64,000 nucleotides of DNA from Rariloculus sp963665575 (GCA_963665575.2 CAXXDW010000003.1:1-64000); one strand, 5' to 3'; positions 25,963 to 34,968 are shown, counted from the stretch's first letter. Notes: generated from the letters alone by a model not told the origin. Numbers and translations: made by a program.

Positions 25963-26251
25963 CCCGGCATGGGTCGGTCGCGATCAGATTCGCCACGGTA
26001 CGGCGTTTCTGGCGTTTCTCGTACCTTTGTCAGTCGATGTCATGATGGCCCAGTGATAACGAAGCCGTCACCAGCGGCCATTTCGGGGCTCACGATCCGG
26101 GTCATAGGCCATTGAATCGCCTTCCGGCGACCCGGGTGTCGTGGACGGTGTGTTTGGGATCTCGCTGACGCAGCTAATCTTGGATCTTCGACCACTCGAC
26201 ACCGCTGAAGAACGCATTGCTACGCGGTATACGTCGTGAAAGACATGGAAG

Positions 26252-26935
26252 TCATGTCGCGATCTTTCCATCAACCAAATCTATGCTGCGCGTCATTCGA
26301 CTCAGGAAGCGTCCATCGTGCGTAACCATGCAAATGGTTTTTCCTTCACTGTGCAGCTCATCCAGCAGATCCATAATGGCCTCTCCGTTCATACTATCGA
26401 GATTGCCGGTCGGCTCATCGGCGAGCAGCAATGAGGGCTCGGCGACGATTCCACGAGCGACGGCGACTCTTTGCTGCTGACCACCGGAGAGCTGTGATGG
26501 ATAGTGGTGGGCGCGGGAAGTAAGCTCAACCTTCGCCAGCTTGTCCATTGCTATTTCGCGGCGTTCGCGCTTTGAGATGCCCTTGTAAACCAGCGGTAGC
26601 TCAACATTCTCAACGACCTCGAGATCTCCAATGAGATTAAAGGCCTGGAATATGAAGCCGATTTCACGATTGCGCAGCTCCGCCCTTTGATATGCGTCCA
26701 ATTCGTCGACTCGATGATCCTTGAGCAAATACTGGCCGCTCGTTGCCGTATCGAGCAGACCGATAATCGAAAGCAATGTCGACTTCCCGCAGCCGGATGG
26801 CCCGGTAATGCAGATGTACTCCCCCTCGTGGATCGCAAGGTCGACGTCCTGAACGGCTCGCGTTTCCGTGTCGTAGGTTTCGTACACCCGGGAAATACCG
26901 GTAAGCCGAACGATTTCCGCAGCATCCGTTTTCAT
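26252..26935 (-). CDS. ABC transporter ATP-binding protein (LolD/MacB type)
   Basis: A 227-residue ATPase with Walker A 'GPSGCGKSTLLS', signature 'LSGGQQQRVAVARG', Walker B 'LLLADEPTGNLDS' and an H-loop in 'CMVTHDGRF'. The 'ADEPTGNLD' form is typical of MacB/LolD/FtsE-type transporters, which transmit force to periplasmic partners and do not themselves move substrate through the membrane. It starts 19 bases after the permease gene and is the last gene of the operon. Base composition is lower in GC than in the flanking housekeeping genes. Confidence 0.9.
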   Translation of the reverse strand: MKTDAAEIVRLTGISRVYETYDTETRAVQDVDLAIHEGEYICITGPSGCGKSTLLSIIGLLDTATSGQYLLKDHRVDELDAYQRAELRNREIGFIFQAFNLIGDLEVVENVELPLVYKGISKRERREIAMDKLAKVELTSRAHHYPSQLSGGQQQRVAVARGIVAEPSLLLADEPTGNLDSMNGEAIMDLLDELHSEGKTICMVTHDGRFLSRMTRSIDLVDGKIAT

Positions 26936-26954
26936 GAATCTTCTTCCTTGTCCC

Positions 26955-29387
26955 TTATTCGTTTCTCAATGCCGCCGCCGGATTGAGTCCGCTGGCTCTT
27001 CTCGCCGGTACGATCGTTGCGACCCATGTGACTACGGCCAGCAGGAAGGCCACAAACAAATATACGTCGATCTCCACTGCGCTCGTCTCAAAGAGGAACT
27101 CACTTAGCCCGGGCGCAACAAATGCCATTGCAAGGGCGCCAATGGCAAGGCCCGCCACAAGAATCCGAACAGTCTGTCGGACGAAGATTCCGCGAATTTT
27201 CGTGGGATTCGCACCGATGGCTATGTGAACACCGATCTCACGGATTCGCTGACTGACGTTGTACGAAACAACCCCGACGACACCTGATACCGTAACCAGC
27301 AGCGAAAGGACGCCGAACAAACCCAACAGTATCGCTACAAGACGTGGCGCCTCGAGCCATTGTGATCTGATCTGATTCATCGTCGCGACCTCATCCACGG
27401 CTTGCTGAGAATCGATCGAATAAATCGTCTCGGCAACGATAGACCCGAGCTCGGAGAGATCCCCGGTGCTACGCAGGACAAATTCCATCGATGTGCCGGG
27501 GCGTTGCGGAAAATGTTCATAAGATGCAGGCCCCTGAGGCACATTGGGGTTGCCAAACCTCACATCGCCGACCACGCCAATAATCTCGATCCAGGACTCG
27601 CCCTGGTTGGTGGAAATCCTGTTTCCTATTGCATTTCCGCCTGGAAAATAGTTCTCCTCGAAACGCTGATTGATGACGGCGACAGGTATGGCGTTCTCGT
27701 CATCGCTTTCGTCAAACGTCTCGCCTTTCATAAGTGGAATACCCAGTGTTCGGAAATACTCACTTGAAACCGTCGAGTTGGTAGCGCTTGGCCGTATTTC
27801 ATCGTCAGCACTGACCCTGCCCTCGATCTCAAAAGCAACGACACCAAGCACTCCGCCTTGTCCGGGAGCAATTGCAGATACGCCGACGCTCTCTACGCCA
27901 GCTATCTGACTCGTTTCGCGTAGCAGCCGTAGACCGAAATCACGAATCTCCTGTGGGCTCGAGTAGTTCGTAAAATTGAGATCGACACTTACATTAAGAA
28001 CGTTTTCCGGGTCGTAACCAGGATCCATCGAAATCAGTCTGTACATGCTGACGACGATCAGCGCCGTAACAGTCAGGATCACGAAGGACAGGGCTAGCTG
28101 CACTGCAAGTAATGCACTGCGTTGCAGTTTTCCGGATGCTGTAGTCGTGACCCTGTCTCCGCCCTCCTTCAGTGCTTTGCTGATATTGCGACGCTGAAAA
28201 GCGGCCGCCGAGCCGCTTACGATGCCCGTGGCTACCGCCAGCACGACTGAAAAGAGGAGGGTTCTGGAGTCCATCCGGATCTCGCTTGCCAAAGAAGTGT
28301 ATCCGGCCGCAAAATCAGACAAGACGCCCAGGCTGAAATAAGCGACGATCAGCCCCAGTATGCCGCCGACTATCGCATACAGCACGCTCTCGGTCAGCAA
28401 CTGCCGTGAAATTGCTGAAGGCTTTGCGCCAACAGCTTCTCGCACGGCCAGTTCCTGGTGACGAGAAGCCAGTCGTGCGAGATTCAGGTTGGCGATGTTC
28501 GCACAGGCGATCAGCAACACGAGAGCGGAGACTGCGACCAGAAGAATAAATACACGGCTCGAGTCTCCCGTCATCACGTCCTTCAAAGTGGATATGTTTG
28601 CTGTGTAGCCCCGCGCTGCGGAGTAGGAATCCGGATAGGTGGTCAGCAATCGCTGAGCGATTCCGTTTACGTCGCTCGCTCCATTCTCGATGCTGACGTC
28701 GTCGCGCAACTTCGCGAAAATTGATGCAATCATCGGCACATCGCGATTGTCGATGACGGGTGGACTGGATCGGAACGGACAGCTGGCGGACGTGATCCAG
28801 ATGTCGTTGTCATCAGGAAAAGCGGGGATCGGCGGGAGGACGCCTATTACCCTGTGAATTGCGTTGTTCATCTCCAGACTCGAGCCGACAACATCGGGAT
28901 CCGAGTCGAACTGACTTACCCAAAAGCGATGAGACAAGAGAATGAGTGGTTCCGCCCCGATATCATCTTCTCCTGCTACAAAAAGGCGGCCATGCAGCGG
29001 TTGAACTCCGAGCACATCGAAGTAGTTCCAGCTCGTTACCCCCGTCTGCACCCGAATCGGCAGGCCGTGGCCCAGCAGCGTAAATTGCATCGCGTGATAT
29101 TCGAGAACATGCTCGAAGCTTTCGTTCTGCTCCCGAAAATCGAAATAGCTCTGCACCGATGATGGAAAGTTTTGTCTTCCGGCATTCGGTTCGTGCTGCT
29201 CGAGGCGGACGAGGCGATCACTGTCGGCGTACGGCAGCGGCGACAGAAGGATGTTGTACGCCATGCTGAACATCGCACTGTTCGCGCCGAGGCCGATGGC
29301 AAACGTCAAGACAATCAGCGCCGAGATCGCCGGATTCTTCACCGCTCGACGCCAGGCAGTTACAATATTCTCACTTAAGTCGTTCAC
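26955..29387 (-). CDS. ADOP/MacB-type FtsX permease
   Basis: About 810 residues from the GTG at 29387 (AGAGGAT upstream; a longer in-frame extension reads back into the adaptor gene and is not credible). Layout: an N-terminal 'ENIVTAWRRAVKNPAISALI' start as in ADOP-type permeases, a MacB-like periplasmic domain (about 65-290), an FtsX core with three helices, a second periplasmic domain, and a final FtsX core ending 'PARRASGLNPAAALRNE'. Two FtsX domains in one chain mean one polypeptide can supply the whole permease. It lies between the adaptor and ATPase genes, so the three form a tripartite mechanotransmission or export system. Substrate unknown. Confidence 0.87.
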   Translation of the reverse strand: MNDLSENIVTAWRRAVKNPAISALIVLTFAIGLGANSAMFSMAYNILLSPLPYADSDRLVRLEQHEPNAGRQNFPSSVQSYFDFREQNESFEHVLEYHAMQFTLLGHGLPIRVQTGVTSWNYFDVLGVQPLHGRLFVAGEDDIGAEPLILLSHRFWVSQFDSDPDVVGSSLEMNNAIHRVIGVLPPIPAFPDDNDIWITSASCPFRSSPPVIDNRDVPMIASIFAKLRDDVSIENGASDVNGIAQRLLTTYPDSYSAARGYTANISTLKDVMTGDSSRVFILLVAVSALVLLIACANIANLNLARLASRHQELAVREAVGAKPSAISRQLLTESVLYAIVGGILGLIVAYFSLGVLSDFAAGYTSLASEIRMDSRTLLFSVVLAVATGIVSGSAAAFQRRNISKALKEGGDRVTTTASGKLQRSALLAVQLALSFVILTVTALIVVSMYRLISMDPGYDPENVLNVSVDLNFTNYSSPQEIRDFGLRLLRETSQIAGVESVGVSAIAPGQGGVLGVVAFEIEGRVSADDEIRPSATNSTVSSEYFRTLGIPLMKGETFDESDDENAIPVAVINQRFEENYFPGGNAIGNRISTNQGESWIEIIGVVGDVRFGNPNVPQGPASYEHFPQRPGTSMEFVLRSTGDLSELGSIVAETIYSIDSQQAVDEVATMNQIRSQWLEAPRLVAILLGLFGVLSLLVTVSGVVGVVSYNVSQRIREIGVHIAIGANPTKIRGIFVRQTVRILVAGLAIGALAMAFVAPGLSEFLFETSAVEIDVYLFVAFLLAVVTWVATIVPARRASGLNPAAALRNE

Positions 29388-29403
29388 GCAATATCCTCTA
29401 TTA

Positions 29404-30657
29404 CTAGTCGCCAAGCTCGATTGTTTCCCGGTCCTGAAAACCGCTGGTATCCGAAACGATGACGAAATCCCCAATGTTCAATCCGCTTACAACCTCCATC
29501 GTCGACAAGGAGCCAACCCCCAGGCGTACCGGAGTGCGAACGGCACGCGATCCGGTTTCATCCAGCACAAACAGTTCCGACTCCGAGTTCTCACGGGAAA
29601 ATACCGGACGCGGAATAGTCATTACGTCTGTGACAGAACCTGTTTGAATCACACCTTCGACACGTAGATCGGGCCGCGCGCCCGGAAGCAACTCGAGCTC
29701 AAAGCCAACATCGACGATCACAACGCCATCGCGAACTGACGGCTCGATTCTCGTGATACGGCCGCGAGCTTTGTCCCCACCGGCGGTAACAATGACGTTC
29801 TGCCCGAGCGTCACGTCGGAGATCTGGCTTTCCTGAACCCGGAGTTCTGCCTTGAGATTCTCGACGCTTGCGACAGAAGCCAGTAAGGCGCCGACGCTTA
29901 CTTGCTCGCCCGCTTCCACTGCGACCTCCTGGAGCGCGCCGTTGATTCCGGCACGTACCGTGAGATCGTCCAGGAGTTCTTCACTGAGCGCCAACTGACG
30001 AACAGCGCGATCAATTTCCGCCGTCCGTGCAATATTTTCCGATTCGTTCAGGTCGACAAGGTGCTCCAACCGTTGTCGCTCAAGAGCCAGTTGAGTTCGG
30101 TACTGTCTCTCGCGGAGTTCTGCATCGATCACATCAAGTTCTGAGACGATATTGTCCTCGGCCAGCGTCAAATTGGCGTTCAAGCGAAACAGTGCGTTTT
30201 CGTGGAGAGCCTCGAATTCTGCGACGATCGCCTCCTGCGCAAGCCGATTCGCGATCAACTGTTTTGCGTGTGCGTCAGCCTGGGCCTGAATAACACTGAG
30301 ATCAATTCTTGCCGTGTCTGCATCACGAGCGATAGTTGGATTACTCATTCGTAGAATTACTGTATCGGCCGTGACACTCACGCCGGCATCTACCGAGATA
30401 GACTCCACCGTCCCGTCGACAGTTGCAGCTATGACCCTCAGATCTGATGAGACAAGTGTTCCTGTAGCGCGAACTTCACGGCTTACACTTCCGATTTCGA
30501 CGGACTCGATGACAAAATCACTGCCATAAACCACCTCGGAAGTTATGAAACTGTTGACGCGGTTGTACACGACCCAAAGAGCTGCCAACGCGACAACGCC
30601 GATCGCAGCCTTCACGAGATGGTTTTGTCGCCGACTGACCTTTTTTGGTATGTCCAT
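29404..30657 (-). CDS. HlyD-type periplasmic adaptor of the ABC system
   Basis: 417 residues: basic N-terminus, one anchor helix ('AAIGVVALAALWVVYN'), then the membrane-fusion-protein layout: lipoyl half ('GTVESISVDAGVSVTADTVI'), a long coiled-coil hairpin (about 110-230, rich in Glu/Leu/Arg), the second lipoyl half ('INGALQEVAVEAGEQVSVGA') and beta domains. It would bridge the permease to an outer-membrane channel, but no TolC-like gene is present here. It is 17 bases upstream of the permease gene and is preceded by a 20-codon ORF with a very strong ribosome site. Confidence 0.87.
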   Translation of the reverse strand: MDIPKKVSRRQNHLVKAAIGVVALAALWVVYNRVNSFITSEVVYGSDFVIESVEIGSVSREVRATGTLVSSDLRVIAATVDGTVESISVDAGVSVTADTVILRMSNPTIARDADTARIDLSVIQAQADAHAKQLIANRLAQEAIVAEFEALHENALFRLNANLTLAEDNIVSELDVIDAELRERQYRTQLALERQRLEHLVDLNESENIARTAEIDRAVRQLALSEELLDDLTVRAGINGALQEVAVEAGEQVSVGALLASVASVENLKAELRVQESQISDVTLGQNVIVTAGGDKARGRITRIEPSVRDGVVIVDVGFELELLPGARPDLRVEGVIQTGSVTDVMTIPRPVFSRENSESELFVLDETGSRAVRTPVRLGVGSLSTMEVVSGLNIGDFVIVSDTSGFQDRETIELGD

Positions 30658-30681
30658 GGCGTTAATCGTTGCTACATCCAG

Positions 30682-30744
30682 TCAGGCGCATGCAGCGCCC
30701 ATCAACACTATTGAAAGCGTAGTGACAACCCCTGGAAGAGTCAT
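30682..30744 (-). CDS. 20-residue hydrophobic small ORF with perfect Shine-Dalgarno
   Basis: ATG at 30744 with AGGAGGTG (30757-30750) five bases upstream, the strongest ribosome site in this operon. The product is 'MTLPGVVTTLSIVLMGAACA', then TGA. It is hydrophobic and ends in a lipobox-like MGAAC with nothing after it. It lies 42 bases downstream of the CopD-like gene and 24 bases upstream of the adaptor ATG, so it could be a leader peptide coupling translation of the adaptor, a genuine small membrane or lipopeptide, or the stump of a truncated lipoprotein gene. No homologue is known to me. Confidence 0.45.
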   Translation of the reverse strand: MTLPGVVTTLSIVLMGAACA

Positions 30745-30786
30745 TTCTGCACCTCCTGCAGATTCCGCCCTCAATACAATGGGGCG

Positions 30787-31194
30787 TCAAGAAGCGGATA
30801 TCTGAGGCTTGAGAGTCACCAGAACAACAATCATTGTTATCAGCGCCAGTCCGACTGGCATGTACCAATGCCCGCCTTGCAGGGACGCGGCAACTGTGTT
30901 TGTTGCTCGCCGCAGCTTGCCCGACAGAGCGCCGTGTATGCCCGAGAAAATCAGCACCAGAATGATTTTCTGTCCGAGCCACAATTGCGAGAACCAGCCG
31001 CCTTGGACAGCGAGAAAAATGCCAAAACACAGCGCCAAAATCATGGCCGGCGTCGTCACGGTTCGATCGTAAACTCTGAGCGGAGTCATAAAATTCCGAA
31101 CAGGAAACTTCAGGGCCAAAGCCACTGCAACCATGCCCGCGACCCAGACAAACAAACACACGATGTGTGCGGCTTTTGCAAGTAAATAGAGCAT
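30787..31194 (-). CDS. CopD/HemJ-like four-helix membrane protein
   Basis: About 135 residues with four hydrophobic helices. The first has the pattern 'LLAKAAHIVCLFVWVAGM', as in the HemJ/CopD superfamily with its conserved His and WxAG. Later 'LGQKIILVLIFSGIHGALSG' and the ending 'IVVLVTLKP' also fit. Known relatives are heme-dependent protoporphyrinogen oxidase (HemJ) or copper-resistance proteins; the function here is open. The ATG at 31194 is chosen since it overlaps the upstream stop as TGATG; an in-frame GTG at 31230 would reach back into the DUF3817 gene. Confidence 0.75.
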   Translation of the reverse strand: MLYLLAKAAHIVCLFVWVAGMVAVALALKFPVRNFMTPLRVYDRTVTTPAMILALCFGIFLAVQGGWFSQLWLGQKIILVLIFSGIHGALSGKLRRATNTVAASLQGGHWYMPVGLALITMIVVLVTLKPQISAS

Positions 31195-31484
31195 CAGGTA
31201 ATCGTGCCAATGTGTTGGCGACGAAGCCACTGTTCATTGACTAACCCGCCCAAAGGGATGAACGCACCGATTAGCAGTCGAACAGCACCTCGCCCGTTGA
31301 TAATGCCCTCTGACCATGAGCGAGTCACGAACCAGAGAAAGATCATGAACGCCAACCCATGGACGGGTCCGATCACTGATACCGCTTGCGGAACCTCCAG
31401 GAAATACTTGAGAGGCATCGCGAAGCAGAACAAGGCCAACAATGTCAGAGCCTCGGCGATTGCGGCGTAGCGTAGTCCGGTCAT
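31194..31484 (-). CDS. DUF3817 family small membrane protein
   Basis: A 96-residue protein with three hydrophobic helices and the DUF3817 pattern: 'EALTLLALFCFAMPLKYF', then 'GPVHGLAFMIFLW' and 'AFIPLGGLVNEQWLRR'. Function unknown. It is the first gene of the reverse-strand operon that runs into the CopD-like, adaptor, permease and ATPase genes, and lies divergent to the AraC-type regulator. Confidence 0.82.
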   Translation of the reverse strand: MTGLRYAAIAEALTLLALFCFAMPLKYFLEVPQAVSVIGPVHGLAFMIFLWFVTRSWSEGIINGRGAVRLLIGAFIPLGGLVNEQWLRRQHIGTIT

Positions 31485-31627
31485 GGCATCGCTTTCCTCT
31501 CCGGCTCAAATTCTGTGACGGGGATACAGCAGTCCTCAGGGTCTCACCAATGGTGCTGGACATTGGAGATGACGTAAATGACAATAGTCAGACAAATTCG
31601 GCCATTTCCCACTACAGTGAGAAGTCG
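31485..31627. promoter_or_regulatory. Divergent promoter region between GlxA-type regulator and transporter operon
   Basis: These 143 bases separate the two divergent start codons and must carry both promoters and any AraC-type sites. Small dyads such as TGAC-AATA-GTCA (near 31578-31592) are visible, but no convincing pair of -35/-10 boxes or AraC direct repeats was found by eye. Confidence 0.4.
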
Positions 31628-32629
31628 ATGAACAAACCACGCCGCAAGGCTGAACGTGGCGACAGTCGCCGTATCGTATTCCTCGCTTTTCCGAGAGTTA
31701 TCCTCCTGGATCTGGTCGGCCCCTGGGAGGTGTTCGCTCTCGCGAATCGGCTAACCGGAACAGAGTGGTCGCCGTATGATCTGGAATTGGTCAGCGGTGA
31801 CGGATCCGAATCGATTCCGTCGGGTGGAGGTATATCGATGGATAGCCACCGTCCTGCCAGTAGTTGCCGCGGAGCTATCGACACGCTGATCGTTCCGGCT
31901 ACTGATTTGGTATGGGCCGCAGAACCGCCCACGCAATGGACCACTGTACTGCGCCGCTTGGCTGCGCGGTCTCGCCGCGTCGTTTCGGTATGTGGAGGGG
32001 CTTTTTTTCTAGCGGCAGCCGGACTCCTTGATGGGAAAAAGGCGACCACCCACTGGAGCGGCACCAAGGATCTGGCTGATCGGTTTCCGAACATCGACGT
32101 CCAACCCAACTCGATCTTCGTAAAGCATGGAAATGTCTATACGTCTGCGGGCGTGACCGCGGGTATCGATCTTGCGTTAGCGCTTGTGGAAGAAGACTTG
32201 GGTCAGACAATCGCATTGGACTGCGCCCGTCAGTTGGTGGTTTTTATGCGTCGTCCCGGAGGGCAGTCCCAGTTCAGCACGACCCTGGAATCGCAACATG
32301 CCGGACGAGAAACGATCAACGAGTTGATCGCGTGGGCTGCGGACAATCTCTCCGGCGATCTTTCCGTTCAAGGGATGGCTGAGCGCGCCCATATGAGCGT
32401 ACGCAACTTCTCCCGGGTTTTTCACAGCGAGGTTGGACAAACGCCTGCTGCATTCGTCGAAAAACTGCGGATAGATGCGACGCGTCAGCGCCTTGAAGAA
32501 TCGGATGAGTCGCTCAAGAAGATCTCTACGCGCTGCGGCTTTCGCAGCACAGACTCGATGCGGCGTTCATTCCAGCGTATTGTCAAGGTAGCTCCAAGTG
32601 ACTACCGACAACGCTTCCGTAAGTGTTGA
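31628..32629 (+). CDS. GlxA-family AraC-type transcriptional regulator
   Basis: 333 residues: an N-terminal DJ-1/PfpI-like domain ('RIVFLAFPRVILLDLVGPWE', with the nucleophile-elbow Cys in 'VVSVCGGAFFLAAAGLLDG') and a C-terminal AraC double-HTH domain ('LSVQGMAERAHMSVRNFSRV', 'LKKISTRCGFRSTDSMRRSF'). GlxA-type regulators usually activate an adjacent or divergent operon in response to small metabolites. It is divergent to the DUF3817-to-ATPase operon, which is its likely target. The ATG at 31628 gives the normal PfpI start; upstream in-frame codons run back across the intergenic region. Confidence 0.88.
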   Translation: MNKPRRKAERGDSRRIVFLAFPRVILLDLVGPWEVFALANRLTGTEWSPYDLELVSGDGSESIPSGGGISMDSHRPASSCRGAIDTLIVPATDLVWAAEPPTQWTTVLRRLAARSRRVVSVCGGAFFLAAAGLLDGKKATTHWSGTKDLADRFPNIDVQPNSIFVKHGNVYTSAGVTAGIDLALALVEEDLGQTIALDCARQLVVFMRRPGGQSQFSTTLESQHAGRETINELIAWAADNLSGDLSVQGMAERAHMSVRNFSRVFHSEVGQTPAAFVEKLRIDATRQRLEESDESLKKISTRCGFRSTDSMRRSFQRIVKVAPSDYRQRFRKC

Positions 32630-32865
32630 TGCTAGCTGCGTTGACCGATAGAGTGGTTTCTCGATGGCTACTTCTGGCCGATCTTCCCCTGAAATGACCG
32701 CCCATGACAGCTTCCTTGTCACTGGGCCATGATGGAACATCCCGAGAATGTTCGGAGCAAGGCGGCTTGCCCGGTGGTCGACACGCCCACGTAACCGTGC
32801 GCGCAAGCGTGAGCGGTGCTCGGCAGCACGGGCAGGGCAGGTGTTGAGCGGCGGATGAGCTGCCG

Positions 32866-34764
32866 TCAGATCTGTGCTTCGAGTTCGGCCCAGCGGTTCA
32901 CCGCGGCTTCGAGCGCGCGCTCTGCCGATGCAAGTTCGTCAAGTTCGTTGCGGACTTCCCCGTGGGTACGCTGGTAGAAGCCTGGCGCATTGACCGCCGT
33001 TTGCAGCTTTGCGACCCGCCGTTCAAGTTCGTCGATGCGATTCGGCAGTGCATCCAGTTCTCTGCGCAGCTTGTACGTCAGCTTGCCGGTAGCGGTTTCG
33101 GCCTTGCGTCGGCGCCCTTGTCTGGATGCCTTCGACGCTTGCGGCTCGGTAGCGGCGTCGGTGGCCAGTTCGCGGCGTTGTCGTGTCCAGTCGCTGTATC
33201 CACCGGCGTATTTCTTGATGACGCCATCCGCCTCGAATACGAGCGTGCTCGTGCACACGGCGTCGAGAAAGTGGCGGTCATGGCTCACCACGATGAGGGT
33301 TGCGCCGTAGTCGCACAGGCGCGCTTCAAGTGCCTCCAGCGTCTCCACGTCCAGGTCGTTGGTGGGTTCGTCGAGCACCAGCAGGTTCGCCGAGCGGGTG
33401 AAGAGCTTTGCGAGAATCACCCGGTTTCGCTCGCCGCCGGATAATGCCGATATGCGCGTTCTCGCGCGTTTCGCCGTGAACAGGAAGTCCGTGAGATAGG
33501 CGATAACGTGCTTCTTGCGGCCGTAGATCGAGATGTAATCGCGTCCTTCGCCGATCAGTTCAGCCACGGTTTTCGTGGTGTCGAGCTCGCGTCGGAGCTG
33601 GTCGAAATAGGCAATCTCGAGGTTCGTTCCGAGCTTCACGGTTCCGGAATTCGGTACGAGCTCACCGAGCAGGAGCTTCAGCAACGTGCTCTTGCCGACG
33701 CCGTTGTTGCCGATGATGCCGATCCGTTCGCCCCGCATGACGCGCAGGGAGAAATCCCTGACCAGGGGTTTACCCCCGAAACCGTGGGTGACTCCGTGAA
33801 CCTCGATGACCTTGCGTCCGGACAGTTCCATCGATTCGTTGATGTGTATACGCGCAGTGCGCGCCCGGGCAACGCGCCGGGCGCGTTCGTCACGCATCTC
33901 GTAGAGCGCTCGCACGCGGCCTTCGTTGCGGTGCTCGCGGGCCTTGATCCCGCGCCTGATCCAGGCTTCTTCTTCAGCAAGTTTCTTGTCGAATTCCCGG
34001 TTCGCGCGATCCTCGTCGGTTTCGGCCTGAGCCTTGTAGCGCAGGTAGTGCCCATAGCCGCCGGGCCAGCTACGAATGTGACCGCGGTCGATATCGATGA
34101 TCCGCGTCGCAACGCGCTCGACGAGGCTGCGATCATGCGTCACGAACACGACGGCACCCGGATAGCGGGTGATCTGATCCTCCAGCCATTCGATCGCACT
34201 GAGATCGAGATGATTGGTGGGTTCGTCCAGGAGCAGCAGATCAGGGTTCGATACGAGCGCCCGGCCAAGCGCAACGCGGCGTCGCCAACCTCCCGACAAC
34301 TCGTTCATCCGCCTGGAGAAAGGCAGGTCGAGCTGGCTTGCTATCGATTCGACCTGGCTGTCGATGTTCCAGCCGCCGCCCGCGACGATCTCCCGTTCAA
34401 GTGCCTCGAGATCGCGAAGTGTCGATTTGCCGGGCTGCGGTTGCGCGGACAATGTTTCGTAACGTGCAATTCTCTCCAGTTGATCGGCAAGGCCCTCGGC
34501 AACGAAATCGCGCACGCGTTTATCGGAAACATCGGCGAGGGTCTGGTCGAGTACGCTCAGTCGTAGTCCGGCGGAAAGTTCCACAGTCCCGTCATCGGGA
34601 TCGACCGTGCCCGTGATCAGTTTGAGGGTCGAGGATTTTCCCGCGCCATTGCGGCCAATCAGGCAAACACGCTCACCAGCTTCAATGGCAAGATCCGCCT
34701 CGACCAGAATCTTCTGATCTCCGTAGGCCAGCGATACCGCGTCGAAACGGACAAGGGGAAGCAT
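32866..34764 (-). CDS. uup: ABC-F ATPase Uup
   Basis: A 632-residue soluble protein with two ABC domains. Walker A motifs are 'GRNGAGKSST' and 'GNNGVGKSTL', signatures 'LSGGWRRRVALGRAL' and 'LSGGERNRVILAKLF', Walker B motifs 'LLLDEPTNHLD' and 'LVLDEPTNDLD'. The C-terminal coiled coil (about 550-630, 'KLTYKLRRELDALPNRIDEL') is the DNA/ribosome-contacting tail that marks Uup. ABC-F proteins act at the ribosome; Uup loss raises transposon excision in E. coli. Single-gene unit converging on the GlxA-type regulator. Confidence 0.93.
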   Translation of the reverse strand: MLPLVRFDAVSLAYGDQKILVEADLAIEAGERVCLIGRNGAGKSSTLKLITGTVDPDDGTVELSAGLRLSVLDQTLADVSDKRVRDFVAEGLADQLERIARYETLSAQPQPGKSTLRDLEALEREIVAGGGWNIDSQVESIASQLDLPFSRRMNELSGGWRRRVALGRALVSNPDLLLLDEPTNHLDLSAIEWLEDQITRYPGAVVFVTHDRSLVERVATRIIDIDRGHIRSWPGGYGHYLRYKAQAETDEDRANREFDKKLAEEEAWIRRGIKAREHRNEGRVRALYEMRDERARRVARARTARIHINESMELSGRKVIEVHGVTHGFGGKPLVRDFSLRVMRGERIGIIGNNGVGKSTLLKLLLGELVPNSGTVKLGTNLEIAYFDQLRRELDTTKTVAELIGEGRDYISIYGRKKHVIAYLTDFLFTAKRARTRISALSGGERNRVILAKLFTRSANLLVLDEPTNDLDVETLEALEARLCDYGATLIVVSHDRHFLDAVCTSTLVFEADGVIKKYAGGYSDWTRQRRELATDAATEPQASKASRQGRRRKAETATGKLTYKLRRELDALPNRIDELERRVAKLQTAVNAPGFYQRTHGEVRNELDELASAERALEAAVNRWAELEAQI

Positions 34765-34857
34765 GGGGACCTGGAGGCGTCGTGTAGCGGGGCAAGGATT
34801 TTACCGGGAAGGCGTTGTCGGGCACAGGAGCAGAATCAGCCTGGAAGCGTTATTTTA

Positions 34858-34873
34858 CATAATATACATTATG
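34858..34873. promoter_or_regulatory. Inverted repeat CATAAT-ATAC-ATTATG
   Basis: Perfect 6-base arms around a 4-base centre in an AT-rich pocket, about 94 bases upstream of uup and 220 upstream of the M48 gene. Its symmetry suits a dimeric repressor, for example of ArsR type, but no regulator gene lies nearby. Confidence 0.35.
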
Positions 34874-34956
34874 CGCAGTTATGTTGGGGGTACGAGCAGT
34901 GACGGGTCAAGCGCCCGCGGACATGTGTTCAGGAACTGCCCTGCCGACAATTTACT

Positions 34957-34968
34957 CGAGAAATCTCG
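34957..34968. promoter_or_regulatory. Inverted repeat CGAGA-AA-TCTCG
   Basis: Perfect 5-base arms around AA, roughly 125 bases upstream of the M48 peptidase start and close to a possible -10 (TATGCT, 34999-35004). Could be a regulator site or chance. Confidence 0.25.

Noticed and set aside
26002..26019. Tandem GGCGTTTCT GGCGTTTCT at the edge of the low-GC block as an attachment or target duplication
   Set aside because: The two copies are adjacent, no counterpart was found at the other edge near 32630, and no integrase or transposase is present.
32630..32865. Small reverse-strand frame between the GlxA regulator and uup
   Set aside because: It overlaps the end of the regulator gene, has no ribosome site and no family resemblance.
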